DNA of 64,000 bases from Bacillota bacterium (lineage in GTDB: Bacteria > Bacillota > Clostridia > Acetivibrionales > DTU013), in assembly GCA_023411715.1 (NCBI GenBank), contig JAEYOM010000112.1, forward strand, positions 1-64,000, in the 5' to 3' direction. Of the stretch, positions 18,388 through 26,008 are shown piece after piece. The first letter of the stretch is position 1. Each line of letters opens with the position of its first letter. Below the pieces are notes generated by a model. That model saw only the letters and a program-made list of their open reading frames with translations, ran no database searches and was not told the origin of the DNA. Position numbers and translations under genes: made by a program.

Positions 18388-19614
18388 ATGTCACTATGCA
18401 GTTTGGTAAGGATGGATGACAAGATCAAAACTTTCAGTAAGTTCGGCGATACGGGTAAGGGAGGTATTACAAGGTTTTCTCTTTCACCTGAGGCGCTTAC
18501 TGCCAGAGCGGAGTTCAAAAAAAGGATGGAAGCTATCGGCGCTATTGTGGTAACAGACGATATGGCCAATATGTATGCAACTATTCAGGGAACGGAAGAT
18601 CTGCCGGCGATCTTGGCCGGCTCCCACCTGGACTCGGTCAGGCAGGGCGGCAACTATGACGGCGTATTAGGCGTATTGACAGCAATGGAGGCGGCCGAGG
18701 CGATCGTAAAGGAAGAAATACCCCACAGGCATCCGATTACGGTAGTTGTGTGGACAAACGAGGAAGGCGCCCGTTTTGAGCCGGCAATGATGTCTTCCGG
18801 AGTCATCTGCGGGAAATTCGATAAAGCGGCAATGCTGGCATCCGTGGCAAAAGACATACCGGGCTATACCTTCGGAGAGGCTTTGGACGCCAGCGGGTAC
18901 AAGGGTGACACCGCCAACAGAATGTCCGCCGATAAATGTATGGCATTGGTTGAGCTGCATATCGAGCAGGGACCCGTTTTGGACAGTGAAGGCGTTGACA
19001 TCGGCGTCGTCGAAGGCGTATGCGGGATGATCAATTATGAATTCACATTCATCGGTCAGGCCGACCATGCTGGAACTACGCCTATGAAATACAGGAAAGA
19101 CGCTTTATACGCCGCTGTCAAGACTATTCAGTATCTGCATGACGAACTGGATAAGCTGGACAGCAGGCTGGTTTACACAACGGGGAAAATATCGGCACAT
19201 CCGAACATTCACACGATAATTCCGGATGAAGTCAAATTTACGCTTGACGCAAGGCATCATAACCCGGAGGTAATCAAACAGGTCCTTGATATCATTAAGA
19301 AGATACCTTCTGAAGTTGAGAAATGCAAGGCAAGCTATGAAGAGGCATGGTCGAGAAAGTCGGTAGCCTACACTTCCAGGCTTGTAGACTATGTCGAAGA
19401 GAGCGCGGAAGAATTGGGATATACGAGCAGGAGGATCTACAGCGGCCCTGGTCACGACGCTCAGTATGTGATCGACATTATCCCGACGACGATGATTTTT
19501 GTCCCGAGCATTGAAGGGCACAGTCACTGTGAACTTGAGTATACACCAACAGAAAAATGCCTGAAGGGTGCAAATGTATTGTTAAAAACGTTATTGCACA
19601 TCGACCGGGAATAA
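18388..19614 (+). CDS. M20-family N-carbamoyl amino acid hydrolase / beta-ureidopropionase-like
   Basis: 408 residues; ATG behind AAGGAGGGTG. Binuclear zinc ligands are His80 (AGSHLDS), Asp91 (NYDGVLG), Glu126 (TNEEGARF), His191 (ELHIEQGP) and His380 (EGHSHCE). The middle lid domain (about 215-330, start GQADHAGTTPM) supplies the carbamoyl-binding residues of the family. These enzymes hydrolyse N-carbamoyl amino acids or allantoate. In this operon the expected substrate is N-carbamoyl-beta-alanine, giving beta-alanine, CO2 and ammonia. It is the last gene of the locus. Confidence 0.87.
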   Translation: MSLCSLVRMDDKIKTFSKFGDTGKGGITRFSLSPEALTARAEFKKRMEAIGAIVVTDDMANMYATIQGTEDLPAILAGSHLDSVRQGGNYDGVLGVLTAMEAAEAIVKEEIPHRHPITVVVWTNEEGARFEPAMMSSGVICGKFDKAAMLASVAKDIPGYTFGEALDASGYKGDTANRMSADKCMALVELHIEQGPVLDSEGVDIGVVEGVCGMINYEFTFIGQADHAGTTPMKYRKDALYAAVKTIQYLHDELDKLDSRLVYTTGKISAHPNIHTIIPDEVKFTLDARHHNPEVIKQVLDIIKKIPSEVEKCKASYEEAWSRKSVAYTSRLVDYVEESAEELGYTSRRIYSGPGHDAQYVIDIIPTTMIFVPSIEGHSHCELEYTPTEKCLKGANVLLKTLLHIDRE

Positions 19615-19626
19615 TGTAAAGAAGTC

Positions 19627-19655
19627 TGCTCCCTGCTCTGTCAAGCCAGGGAGCA
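19627..19655. terminator. Strong hairpin at the end of the pyrimidine locus
   Basis: TGCTCCCTG (19627-19635) pairs perfectly with CAGGGAGCA (19647-19655), starting 12 nt after the last stop codon. There is no clear T-tract on the plus strand, so termination is probable rather than certain. Confidence 0.5.
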
Positions 19656-19775
19656 GGATACGCCAAAAACCGGCTCGTGCACGCAATTACTTATATAAAT
19701 CTTTTTCGTGCGCTCATTTGCCAGGGACCTTAGTTCGTCCATTACTTCGTTCAGTTCGATCTGCAAAATCTCCAC
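19641..19775 (-). pseudogene. DNA alkylation repair enzyme remnant
   Basis: A minus-strand frame of about 44 codons reads ELNEVMDELRSLANERTKKIY...HEPVFGV and then hits a stop inside the hairpin at 19641. This resembles the conserved first residues of the AlkC/AlkD HEAT-like DNA-alkylation-repair family (ELxSLGNEQTKKIY, then EPxFGV). Intact members are about 230 residues. No good ribosome site precedes it. It is probably a degraded leftover whose 3' part was lost where the pyrimidine locus now ends. Confidence 0.55.
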
Positions 19776-19813
19776 AATTCATGGATTCCAAGTGTAGACA
19801 TACTCATGCCATC

Positions 19814-20458
19814 TTATAACTGATGCAGGATTTTATCAATAACATCTTTGCCAAGAATGACATTGTGTCCTGATACACAGGTGTCAAAATCCATATCCCT
19901 GTATTTTAAAAGAGTATCGATATAGATGGTTTTTTCACAACAGATGCTTGGAATGATTTCGTCAACCGTGTCCCCAATATTATCGCCTACATGTATCACT
20001 TTTTCGTACTCGTCCATTACACTTACCGAATCGGCCGTATGGCCCGGCGTATAAATAATTCTTATTCCGTCATCCGGGAAATACAGCTCTTTTTCAAAAA
20101 CCAAATCAGGAAAACATACTTCTGCTTCACCCTGACAATATTGTTTATTCTTCTCCCACATGTATTCCCAATTTTCTTCGACAAATTGCCTGCATAGTTT
20201 ATGTGAAATAATTGTATACTCTCTCAGTGAACTATTGCCCCAAATATGATCCCAATGGTGATGTGTGTTTATTACAAATACAGGCTTTGAATCATTTTTT
20301 ATATACTCCCTGACGGGAGCAGTGCTCAAGGAACCTAACCCTGTATCGACAATATAATTGTATTTGCTCCCCAATATCAGGTAAATATTTATATCCCATT
20401 CTGAGGAGGTTTTATCTGTAAATAGGATCCCTCTGTTTTTAATTTTTTCTATCTTCAT
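19814..20458 (-). CDS. Metallo-beta-lactamase-fold hydrolase
   Basis: 214 residues; ATG with GGTGGA upstream. The zinc motif HxHxDH is His66-His71 (THHHWDHIWGN), a third metal His lies in TPGHTADS (about 140), an Asp in HVGDNIGD (about 160) and a final His in VSGHNVIL (about 198). This is the glyoxalase II/lactonase-like group of the superfamily. It cannot be assigned a substrate from sequence. A second member of the superfamily lies just upstream, but the two share little beyond the motifs. Confidence 0.8.
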   Translation of the reverse strand: MKIEKIKNRGILFTDKTSSEWDINIYLILGSKYNYIVDTGLGSLSTAPVREYIKNDSKPVFVINTHHHWDHIWGNSSLREYTIISHKLCRQFVEENWEYMWEKNKQYCQGEAEVCFPDLVFEKELYFPDDGIRIIYTPGHTADSVSVMDEYEKVIHVGDNIGDTVDEIIPSICCEKTIYIDTLLKYRDMDFDTCVSGHNVILGKDVIDKILHQL

Positions 20459-20551
20459 GGATCGATTCCACCTTTGACAACCTTGCTATTTCTTATATAG
20501 TCCACTTCTGTTCCTACGTTAATCGTACTTTATCAATAAAATCTTTCTTGC

Positions 20552-21301
20552 TTATTCATAGACGAACTGATGCCATTCGCTATGCAAAAACTCACAATCA
20601 CAATCTTTCTTAGCTTCTTCATAAGTAATTTTACTATTACTGCTTAATATTGCATTGAAGTATGCAATTCTGCTGTTAATTTCTTTATCTATTTTTGCAT
20701 TCCCACTAAACTCCAATCCATGGCTTGGCAAAAAGATATAAGAATTGAAAGCTTTTAATCTGCTTAATGATTCTACATGCCTTTTTATGCAGTTCGGATC
20801 TGCGGATGGCAATATCGGTTTACCTTCATTGGAAAACATCAGTTCATCTGCAATATGCAAATATTTATCGTTAATTTTAGTTATAAGAGTACACAAGGAA
20901 TGCCCAGGGAAAGGCATTATGACAATATCGTGCCTCCCAAAATTTATTGAATAAGTTTCCGTTATTGGAACTGTAGGAACAAAATACTTATGTTCTTCTT
21001 TTTTAGTCCACATATCAAGCGTAGTTTTATAGTGTTCACTCCCATAGGTCGTCACTTTAGGCAGTACTTTTAATCCTTGCATATGGTCGTCATGAAAATG
21101 CGAAATAATTATTCTATCGATTCCCAACCCGCTATCCCTGATATCTTTAAGCACCTGTAAAGCTTGCAACTCATATGCAGTATCTATAAGAAGAACTTTA
21201 TTTCCGTCAATTAATGCAATGATATTGTTACCAAAATGCTTACCTGGTAGTGGATCAAATGTATATCGTACTATTCCTTCCGATAATTCACTTTTAAACA
21301 T
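20552..21301 (-). CDS. Metallo-beta-lactamase-fold hydrolase
   Basis: 249 residues from ATG 21301, supported by AAGGGAGAA upstream; the frame extends to 21367 but that part overlaps a repeat and has no ribosome site. HxHxDH is at residues 68-73 (SHFHDDHMQG). Further ligands are in MPFPGHSLCT, HIADELMF and LPSHGLEF. It is typical of small MBL-fold hydrolases with unknown substrates. It sits between the gene at 19814 and the repeat region at 21340-21690. Confidence 0.8.
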   Translation of the reverse strand: MFKSELSEGIVRYTFDPLPGKHFGNNIIALIDGNKVLLIDTAYELQALQVLKDIRDSGLGIDRIIISHFHDDHMQGLKVLPKVTTYGSEHYKTTLDMWTKKEEHKYFVPTVPITETYSINFGRHDIVIMPFPGHSLCTLITKINDKYLHIADELMFSNEGKPILPSADPNCIKRHVESLSRLKAFNSYIFLPSHGLEFSGNAKIDKEINSRIAYFNAILSSNSKITYEEAKKDCDCEFLHSEWHQFVYE

Positions 21302-21339
21302 ACCGTTTCTCCCTTGCAATAACATTCTCAAAAACTCTA

Positions 21340-21405
21340 TTGTGAACCTTACTAAGATATACTTCACCGTATCACTTTACAACTAAACCATCAGATTTTT
21401 GAAAT
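21340..21405. repeat. Direct repeat copy 1 (rlmH-3'-end-like, degenerate)
   Basis: On the minus strand this contains GTGATACGGTGAA followed by a degenerate form of AAGGTTCACA. It matches the copy at 21611-21680 over about 60 bp with roughly 80-85 percent identity by eye, including TTCAAA..TGGTT(T/C)AGTTGT just before. Confidence 0.6.
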
Positions 21406-21496
21406 ACGTATAGCTTGTTAAGCTAAAAACACCCTCTATTTGTGTCTCTTGGCTATCTTTGACATATTGCAGATGTTATATATTAATTTGGCATGC

Positions 21497-21598
21497 TTAT
21501 ACCGTAATGTATTCCTCTTTTGTTATCGTATAGCAAATTTCTTCTTCAGGATTTTTCCCTGACAATTCAAATCTTCTAACAGTAGTAACTCTTTTCAT
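21497..21598 (-). other. 33-codon open frame of unknown status
   Basis: Starts MKRVTTVRRFEL and ends at a TAA at 21497. The composition is protein-like, charged with KNPEEE, but the upstream AAGAG is weak and 11 nt away. It is bounded by the two direct repeats. The gap 21302-21706 otherwise holds only the repeats. Confidence 0.25.
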
Positions 21599-21610
21599 TA
21601 TATGTAGCTC

Positions 21611-21680
21611 TTACATATGAACCTCATTTATGGTATCTTTCACCGTATCACTCGACAACTGAACCAAAAATCTTTGAATG
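21611..21680. repeat. Direct repeat copy 2 (rlmH-3'-end-like)
   Basis: On the minus strand TACCATAAATGAGG.TTCATATGTAA matches the rlmH stop region (TATCATAAATAAGG.TTCACATGTGA, 22935-22955) at 21 of 25 positions, all four differences being transitions. It also shares GTGATACGGTGAA and upstream flank with copy 1. Confidence 0.65.
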
Positions 21681-21706
21681 CAATTGGGTTTACTTGTTAA
21701 CTTTCA

Positions 21707-22819
21707 TCAATTTCTTAATTGATTTATCTTTCTTTCCGCATATGAAACGTACATAGATTTTGGATAATTGTCTATTACTTTCTGAAAAAACACAAGGGCA
21801 GTGGTATTGTCATTCGTTTCATCGTAACATACCCCTATCTGAAAAATTACCCAGGGCATGATATCCAACTCCGGATCTAATTCGGATACTATTTTTAACT
21901 TCGGCAGTGCTTCCTGATATTTTCCTTCCTTATACAATTTATTTGCCTGATTATATATAGGCCATAATGCTTTTTCATTTATGTCCGCCAACAGTCTATC
22001 ATGTAAATTTTTTATTTCATCATCATTGCTCATATTCTTCATATTCAGCAAAGTGTTGGCAGCTTCTTCGTAATTACCTTCCCTATAAGATTTTTCAGCC
22101 TCATTTAGTTTTAAAACGCTATCATATTTATTCATATATTGATCAAGTTCTGATTCCGCGGTATCTAATTTCTCTTCAATTTTTCTATAATCCTCTGAGG
22201 ATATAGTATTTTTTTCATCTGCAGCCTGATCTTTCTCAGAAGTTGCACCTTGATTTTCGCCAGACTCGACTGCTTTATTGAAAACCTCAACTTTTTTTGA
22301 ATCAGTTGGCAAATTTGACATAAGCCAAGGGGTTAAAGTAAAACAAAGCGGAATAATGATTAATATTGAGAATCCTATAATAATTCTTTTCACTGAATGT
22401 TTAGTTAGCATAAATTTCTTCTTATCAGTAGAACTAGCATTCAATCTTCCAATAGCGTAAATGGTTTCAGATTTAGTTCTTTCAAATGCTAAATTTTTCA
22501 CATATTCTTCTGCTAAATTAGTATAAATTCCACATTTAGCTAGCTTTTTGAAAGTCTTTTTCGCCATTCTAAATTTTTTCTTATTAACATAACATAATCC
22601 TAGAAGCTTTATTGCCTCTGAAAAGCTTTGGTTATATGATAAAGCCTTTCTCAAATCTTTTATAGCCGCATCCAAATTGTTAGTTTTCAGCTCTGCAATA
22701 GAGGTATTGTATAGAATAATAGATCTTTTAATAGCACTGCTAATTACATACTGCTTTAACTCCATATTATTCGTATTGATAGGTTGTATTTTTTTTATTT
22801 CCGAATCAAAATCCATCAT
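21707..22819 (-). CDS. TPR membrane protein with a single transmembrane helix
   Basis: 370 residues; ATG behind AAGGAGAAAGG. Residues about 35-105 form cytoplasmic TPR-like helices (AAIKDLRKALSYNQSFSEAIKLLGLCY). A membrane helix spans about 147-167 (IIIGFSILIIIPLCFTLTP). A Lys/Glu-rich coiled-coil segment follows (190-235). An external TPR region at about 240-370 resembles the YbgF/BamD-type repeats (YKEGKYQEALPKLKIVSELDP; ALVFFQKVIDNYPKS). Function unknown. It is the only gene between the rlmH 3' end and a copy of that 3' end, which suggests it entered as a unit. Confidence 0.7.
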   Translation of the reverse strand: MMDFDSEIKKIQPINTNNMELKQYVISSAIKRSIILYNTSIAELKTNNLDAAIKDLRKALSYNQSFSEAIKLLGLCYVNKKKFRMAKKTFKKLAKCGIYTNLAEEYVKNLAFERTKSETIYAIGRLNASSTDKKKFMLTKHSVKRIIIGFSILIIIPLCFTLTPWLMSNLPTDSKKVEVFNKAVESGENQGATSEKDQAADEKNTISSEDYRKIEEKLDTAESELDQYMNKYDSVLKLNEAEKSYREGNYEEAANTLLNMKNMSNDDEIKNLHDRLLADINEKALWPIYNQANKLYKEGKYQEALPKLKIVSELDPELDIMPWVIFQIGVCYDETNDNTTALVFFQKVIDNYPKSMYVSYAERKINQLRN

Positions 22820-22929
22820 GTACCTTTCTCCTTAAATTTCTACAAATAGACATAATTCAATATATTGTCTGGTACAATTTCATATTGTATCATATTATTT
22901 TATTATTATCACAGCTAGCACTCAATAAT

Positions 22930-22943
22930 GTTCACATGTGAAC
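22930..22943. repeat. Perfect 14-bp palindrome at the rlmH stop codon
   Basis: GTTCACATGTGAAC begins two bases after the rlmH stop on the minus strand. It could be a recombination or protein-binding site; it forms the distal end of the repeat shared with 21611-21635. Confidence 0.5.
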
Positions 22944-22944
22944 C

Positions 22945-23424
22945 TTATTTATGATAAACCTCGCCATTTATGATCTTGAAAGCGCGGAATGTCTGCTCCA
23001 GCAGGATAAGGCGCATCAATTGGTGCGGAAATGTCATATCTGAAAATGAGAGTTTGAGATCTGCCTTTTTGACCAGTTCCGGGTCCAAGCCCAAAGAACC
23101 GCCGATGACAAAAGTAATATTGGATCTGCCGATGTTGAAGCAAGATTGAAGGGCAGCAGCGAACTCTTCCGAACTCTTTTTTACGCCCTTTACGTCCAGC
23201 ACGATGAGAAAAGCCCCTTCTTTCAGCTTGCCGAGTATTTTTGCCGCTTCCTTCCGCTTGATCTGCTCCTCCTGGGCCGTGCTGAGGGTTTCCGGCGCCT
23301 GTTCGTCCTCCACCTCCACCAGCTGCAGGTCACAAAAGCGTGAAAGGCGTTTGGCATATTCGCCGACGCCTTCCTTAAGATACTTTTCCTTTAATTTTCC
23401 TACTCCTATTACAGTTATCTTCAT
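22945..23424 (-). CDS. rlmH: 23S rRNA (pseudouridine-1915-N3) methyltransferase RlmH
   Basis: 159 residues, the standard length. SPOUT-class features are all present: MKITVIGVGKLKEKYL start, FVIGGSLGLDPE SAM-binding knot, SFSDMTFPHQLMRLILLEQ and the C-terminal EVYHK. RlmH methylates pseudouridine 1915 in helix 69 of 23S rRNA on the assembled 70S ribosome. ATG follows GGAGAGGC. It is the last member of the yycJ/murA end of the wal region. In staphylococci the 3' end of this gene is the integration site of SCC elements, which is relevant to the repeats downstream. Confidence 0.96.
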   Translation of the reverse strand: MKITVIGVGKLKEKYLKEGVGEYAKRLSRFCDLQLVEVEDEQAPETLSTAQEEQIKRKEAAKILGKLKEGAFLIVLDVKGVKKSSEEFAAALQSCFNIGRSNITFVIGGSLGLDPELVKKADLKLSFSDMTFPHQLMRLILLEQTFRAFKIINGEVYHK

Positions 23425-23434
23425 GCCTCTCCAG

Positions 23435-23497
23435 CTGGGATAAGTCCCTGTTTCCCCTATCCCACGGTCCTACACCTGGGATAAGGTCCCTGTTTCC
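23435..23497. repeat. Tandem GGGACA-type short repeats between yycJ and rlmH
   Basis: CTGGGATAAGTCCCTGTTTCC (split here as CTGGGATAAG + TCCCTGTTTCC) at 23435-23455 recurs at 23476-23497 with one inserted G. Related GGGGACA/TGTCCCC units lie just upstream of yycJ (about 24340-24355) and of murA (about 25695-25708). They look like dispersed REP-like elements. Confidence 0.55.
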
Positions 23498-23545
23498 GAA
23501 CTCCATTACCCGTTCCCGCGCTCAGGGCGCCTTGCCCCGTTTCCG

Positions 23546-24337
23546 TTAAAGCTCTATAACCTTGCCGACGTGATCACGCAGCGCCACATCCAGCATTATG
23601 TCCGAACCGGCTGCGCAGCATTTTTCCTGCACGACATTATAAACAGTCTGATACGCAAGCTCGGGAAAGTTGTTTTCCTTGCTCAGGTGTCCGAGCAGAA
23701 AACGTTTCGTACCTTTTTCGGCCATGTATGCAACAACCTCGCCGGCCGCATCGTTCGACAGATGCCCGTTGTTCCCCGCAATCCTTTTCTTCAGCGGCCA
23801 GGGATACGGTCCCACTTTCAGCATCTCAAGGTCATGGTTGGACTCAAGCAGCAGCAGATCGCTGTCCTCGAAGTTATTCAGCAGTTCCGTGCTGATATGC
23901 CCAATATCGGTAGCAATCGTTACTTTTTTGCCCGCCGTCCGGAAGCTGTAACCTACGGGCTCGCTGGCATCGTGAGGGATAGGAAAGGGAGTGACGGCTA
24001 TATCCCCGATCTCAAACGACGCATAAGATGAAAACGCGACCCTGTTGCATTCGAGAACAGGACCAATCATCTGCTCCATAGCATTCCAGGTACCCTGACT
24101 CGCATATACCGGCAGATTGAATTTGCGGGATAGTATCCCCGCTCCTTTGATATGGTCGCTGTGTTCATGTGAAACCAGGATGGCATTGAGCTCCGCAGGC
24201 GATTCGTCAATGGTACGAAGCGCTTCAATGATTTTTTTCGCGCTGAGACCTGCTTCAATAAGCAGTTTGGTATTGCCTGACGATATGAATAGTGAATTGC
24301 CGCTGCTTCCGCTGTATAGACTACAGAATCTTATCAT
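23546..24337 (-). CDS. yycJ: MBL-fold exonuclease-like protein YycJ/WalJ
   Basis: 263 residues, start MIRFCSLYSGSSGNS, the hallmark N-terminus of YycJ. Metal motif SHEHSDHIKG (about residues 57-66), further ligands in IPHDASEPVGY, TDIGHIS, LESNHD and GHLSKENN. The protein is a beta-CASP-less MBL nuclease-type enzyme conserved next to walRK in Firmicutes and implicated in DNA repair or cell-division coordination. It is 21 nt downstream of murA, in one transcription unit. Confidence 0.93.
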   Translation of the reverse strand: MIRFCSLYSGSSGNSLFISSGNTKLLIEAGLSAKKIIEALRTIDESPAELNAILVSHEHSDHIKGAGILSRKFNLPVYASQGTWNAMEQMIGPVLECNRVAFSSYASFEIGDIAVTPFPIPHDASEPVGYSFRTAGKKVTIATDIGHISTELLNNFEDSDLLLLESNHDLEMLKVGPYPWPLKKRIAGNNGHLSNDAAGEVVAYMAEKGTKRFLLGHLSKENNFPELAYQTVYNVVQEKCCAAGSDIMLDVALRDHVGKVIEL

Positions 24338-24358
24338 AACTGTCCCCGTTTACATCCG

Positions 24359-25618
24359 TCAAATTTCGGCCCTTCCAATGTCTGCCCCAAGGCGCTGAAG
24401 CTTGCCTACAAAGTCTTCGTAGCCGCGATCTATGTACTTTATATTGTCGACTTCCGTTTTCCCTTCCGCTATCAGACCGGCTATAACAACTGCCGCGCCT
24501 GCTCTCAGGTCAATCGCGTTGACCTGCGCTCCGGTCAGCCTGCAGGGCCCTTCGATCACCGCGACGCTGCCGTCCACCCGGATCTTTGCGCCCATCCTCT
24601 TCAATTCGTCCACGTACTGGAACCGCAGCGGCCAAATACCTTCCGAAATTGTGCTGCTCCCGCCCGCGAGACAGAGCAGTACAGTCGCCGGAGGATGCAG
24701 GTCGGTGGGAAAGCCGGGGTAGGGTAGTGTCTTTATGTTCGCTTTACTGAGTTTACCGCCGCCGACGACCCTTATCCAGTCCTCGCCCTCTATAACGTTT
24801 ATATTCATTTCTATCAGCTTCGCAGTCAACGATTCCATGTGCTTTGGTATTATGTTCCTTACAGTCACGTCGCCGCCCGTAGCAGCGGCAGCTATCATGA
24901 ATGTTCCAGCCTCAACCATATCGGGTATGATCGAATGTACCGGCCCGCTCTTAAGTCTTGTGACGCCCTTGATCTTAATGATATCTGTTCCGGCCCCTTT
25001 TATATTAGCGCCGGCTGCATTAAGAAAACTGGCGACATCAACGATATGCGGCTCCTTTGCCGCATTTTCGATTATCGTAGTGCCCTCCGCCTTAACGGCT
25101 GCAAGCATCAGATTGATCGTCGCACCGACACTGACAACATCCAGGTAGATCTGGCTGCCTACAAGTTTTTCAGCCCTCATTTTGACCATGCCATGTTCGA
25201 TGACAACTTCGGCGCCCATTGCTTCAAAGCCCTTGATATGCTGATCCATAGGCCTGTATCCGAAATCACAGCCGCCCGGAAGCGCGACCTCAGCCCTGCC
25301 GAACCGCCCGAGCAATGCACCGAGCAGGTAGTATGAGGCTCTCATGCTTTTTATCATATCATAGGAAGCAGTATAGGAATTAACATTGGTTGAATCGATC
25401 AGAATTGTGTTCCTGTCTTCAAAATTGACTTCCGCGCCCAGTTGAGTGAGCGTATCCTCCAGAACTCTGGTATCCTTTATATCCGGCAGGTTCTCGATCC
25501 TGCATTTACCCTCAATCAGCAAAGCTGCAGGCACAACAGCAACTGCAGCATTTTTTGCACCACTTATATTTACATCGCCCGAAAGCGCCTTTCCTCCTTG
25601 AATAACTATCTTCTCCAA
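24359..25618 (-). CDS. murA: UDP-N-acetylglucosamine 1-carboxyvinyltransferase MurA
   Basis: 419 residues from a TTG at 25618 (AGGTG 7 nt upstream). The frame remains open to 25726, but the extra 36 residues are not MurA-like. Lys22 (ISGAKNA) and the catalytic Cys117 in LPGGCDFGYRPMDQH are both present, so fosfomycin sensitivity is expected from the Cys. The sequence around it is of the second MurA type found in Firmicutes (MurAB/MurZ-like). It catalyses the first committed step of peptidoglycan synthesis, transferring enolpyruvate from PEP. Placement inside the wal/yyc gene group links wall synthesis to its regulator. Confidence 0.94.
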   Translation of the reverse strand: MEKIVIQGGKALSGDVNISGAKNAAVAVVPAALLIEGKCRIENLPDIKDTRVLEDTLTQLGAEVNFEDRNTILIDSTNVNSYTASYDMIKSMRASYYLLGALLGRFGRAEVALPGGCDFGYRPMDQHIKGFEAMGAEVVIEHGMVKMRAEKLVGSQIYLDVVSVGATINLMLAAVKAEGTTIIENAAKEPHIVDVASFLNAAGANIKGAGTDIIKIKGVTRLKSGPVHSIIPDMVEAGTFMIAAAATGGDVTVRNIIPKHMESLTAKLIEMNINVIEGEDWIRVVGGGKLSKANIKTLPYPGFPTDLHPPATVLLCLAGGSSTISEGIWPLRFQYVDELKRMGAKIRVDGSVAVIEGPCRLTGAQVNAIDLRAGAAVVIAGLIAEGKTEVDNIKYIDRGYEDFVGKLQRLGADIGRAEI

Positions 25619-25828
25619 AAACCGCACCTGCCTTATTATCCTTAGTAAGAATCCAACATGATATGTTCGGTAATCATATGCTTTTACACCGGATGGAGAC
25701 AGTCCCCAGCAAGGCTTTGGAACCATTTCCCTACCTATTATAACATTGTTTTTTCATTTATACCATATAGTATTATATTAGCTATTTCAAGTTAGCAATA
25801 ATGAAATACACTACCCGGATTATGTTAT

Positions 25829-25861
25829 AAAATCACAAACACATCGGGTGTCTGTGATTTT
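25829..25861. terminator. Hairpin between yycI and murA
   Basis: AAAATCACAaACAC (25829-25842) pairs with GTGTcTGTGATTTT (25848-25861), one mismatch, loop ATCGG. It could be a transcript-end or leader hairpin. The region 25619-26008 holds this, the terminator at 25948 and a possible -10 (TATAAT near 25770-25777, minus strand) for murA. Confidence 0.5.
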
Positions 25862-25943
25862 TGAACAAAACTTTGCAATGATTATTGCGTCAGCATATAA
25901 GCCACGTTATTGTGCTGCGCAGCAATTTGCTATATTCCATGAC

Positions 25944-25985
25944 AAAAAACTCTTGCTTTTGGATCGCTTGACGATAGCAGGAGTT
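25944..25985 (-). terminator. Intrinsic terminator of the walRK-yycHI transcript
   Basis: On the minus strand AACTCCTGCT (25985-25976) pairs with AGCAAGAGTT (25957-25948) with one G-U pair, followed by TTTTTT. It lies 24 nt after the yycI stop, separating yycI from murA. Confidence 0.8.
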
Positions 25986-26008
25986 ATGGTAATTATATTC
26001 ATATCAGC

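Noticed and set aside
25619..25726. N-terminal extension of MurA by 36 residues
   Set aside because: The TTG at 25618 has a ribosome site and gives the normal MurA start; the extension is not family-like and includes a dispersed repeat.
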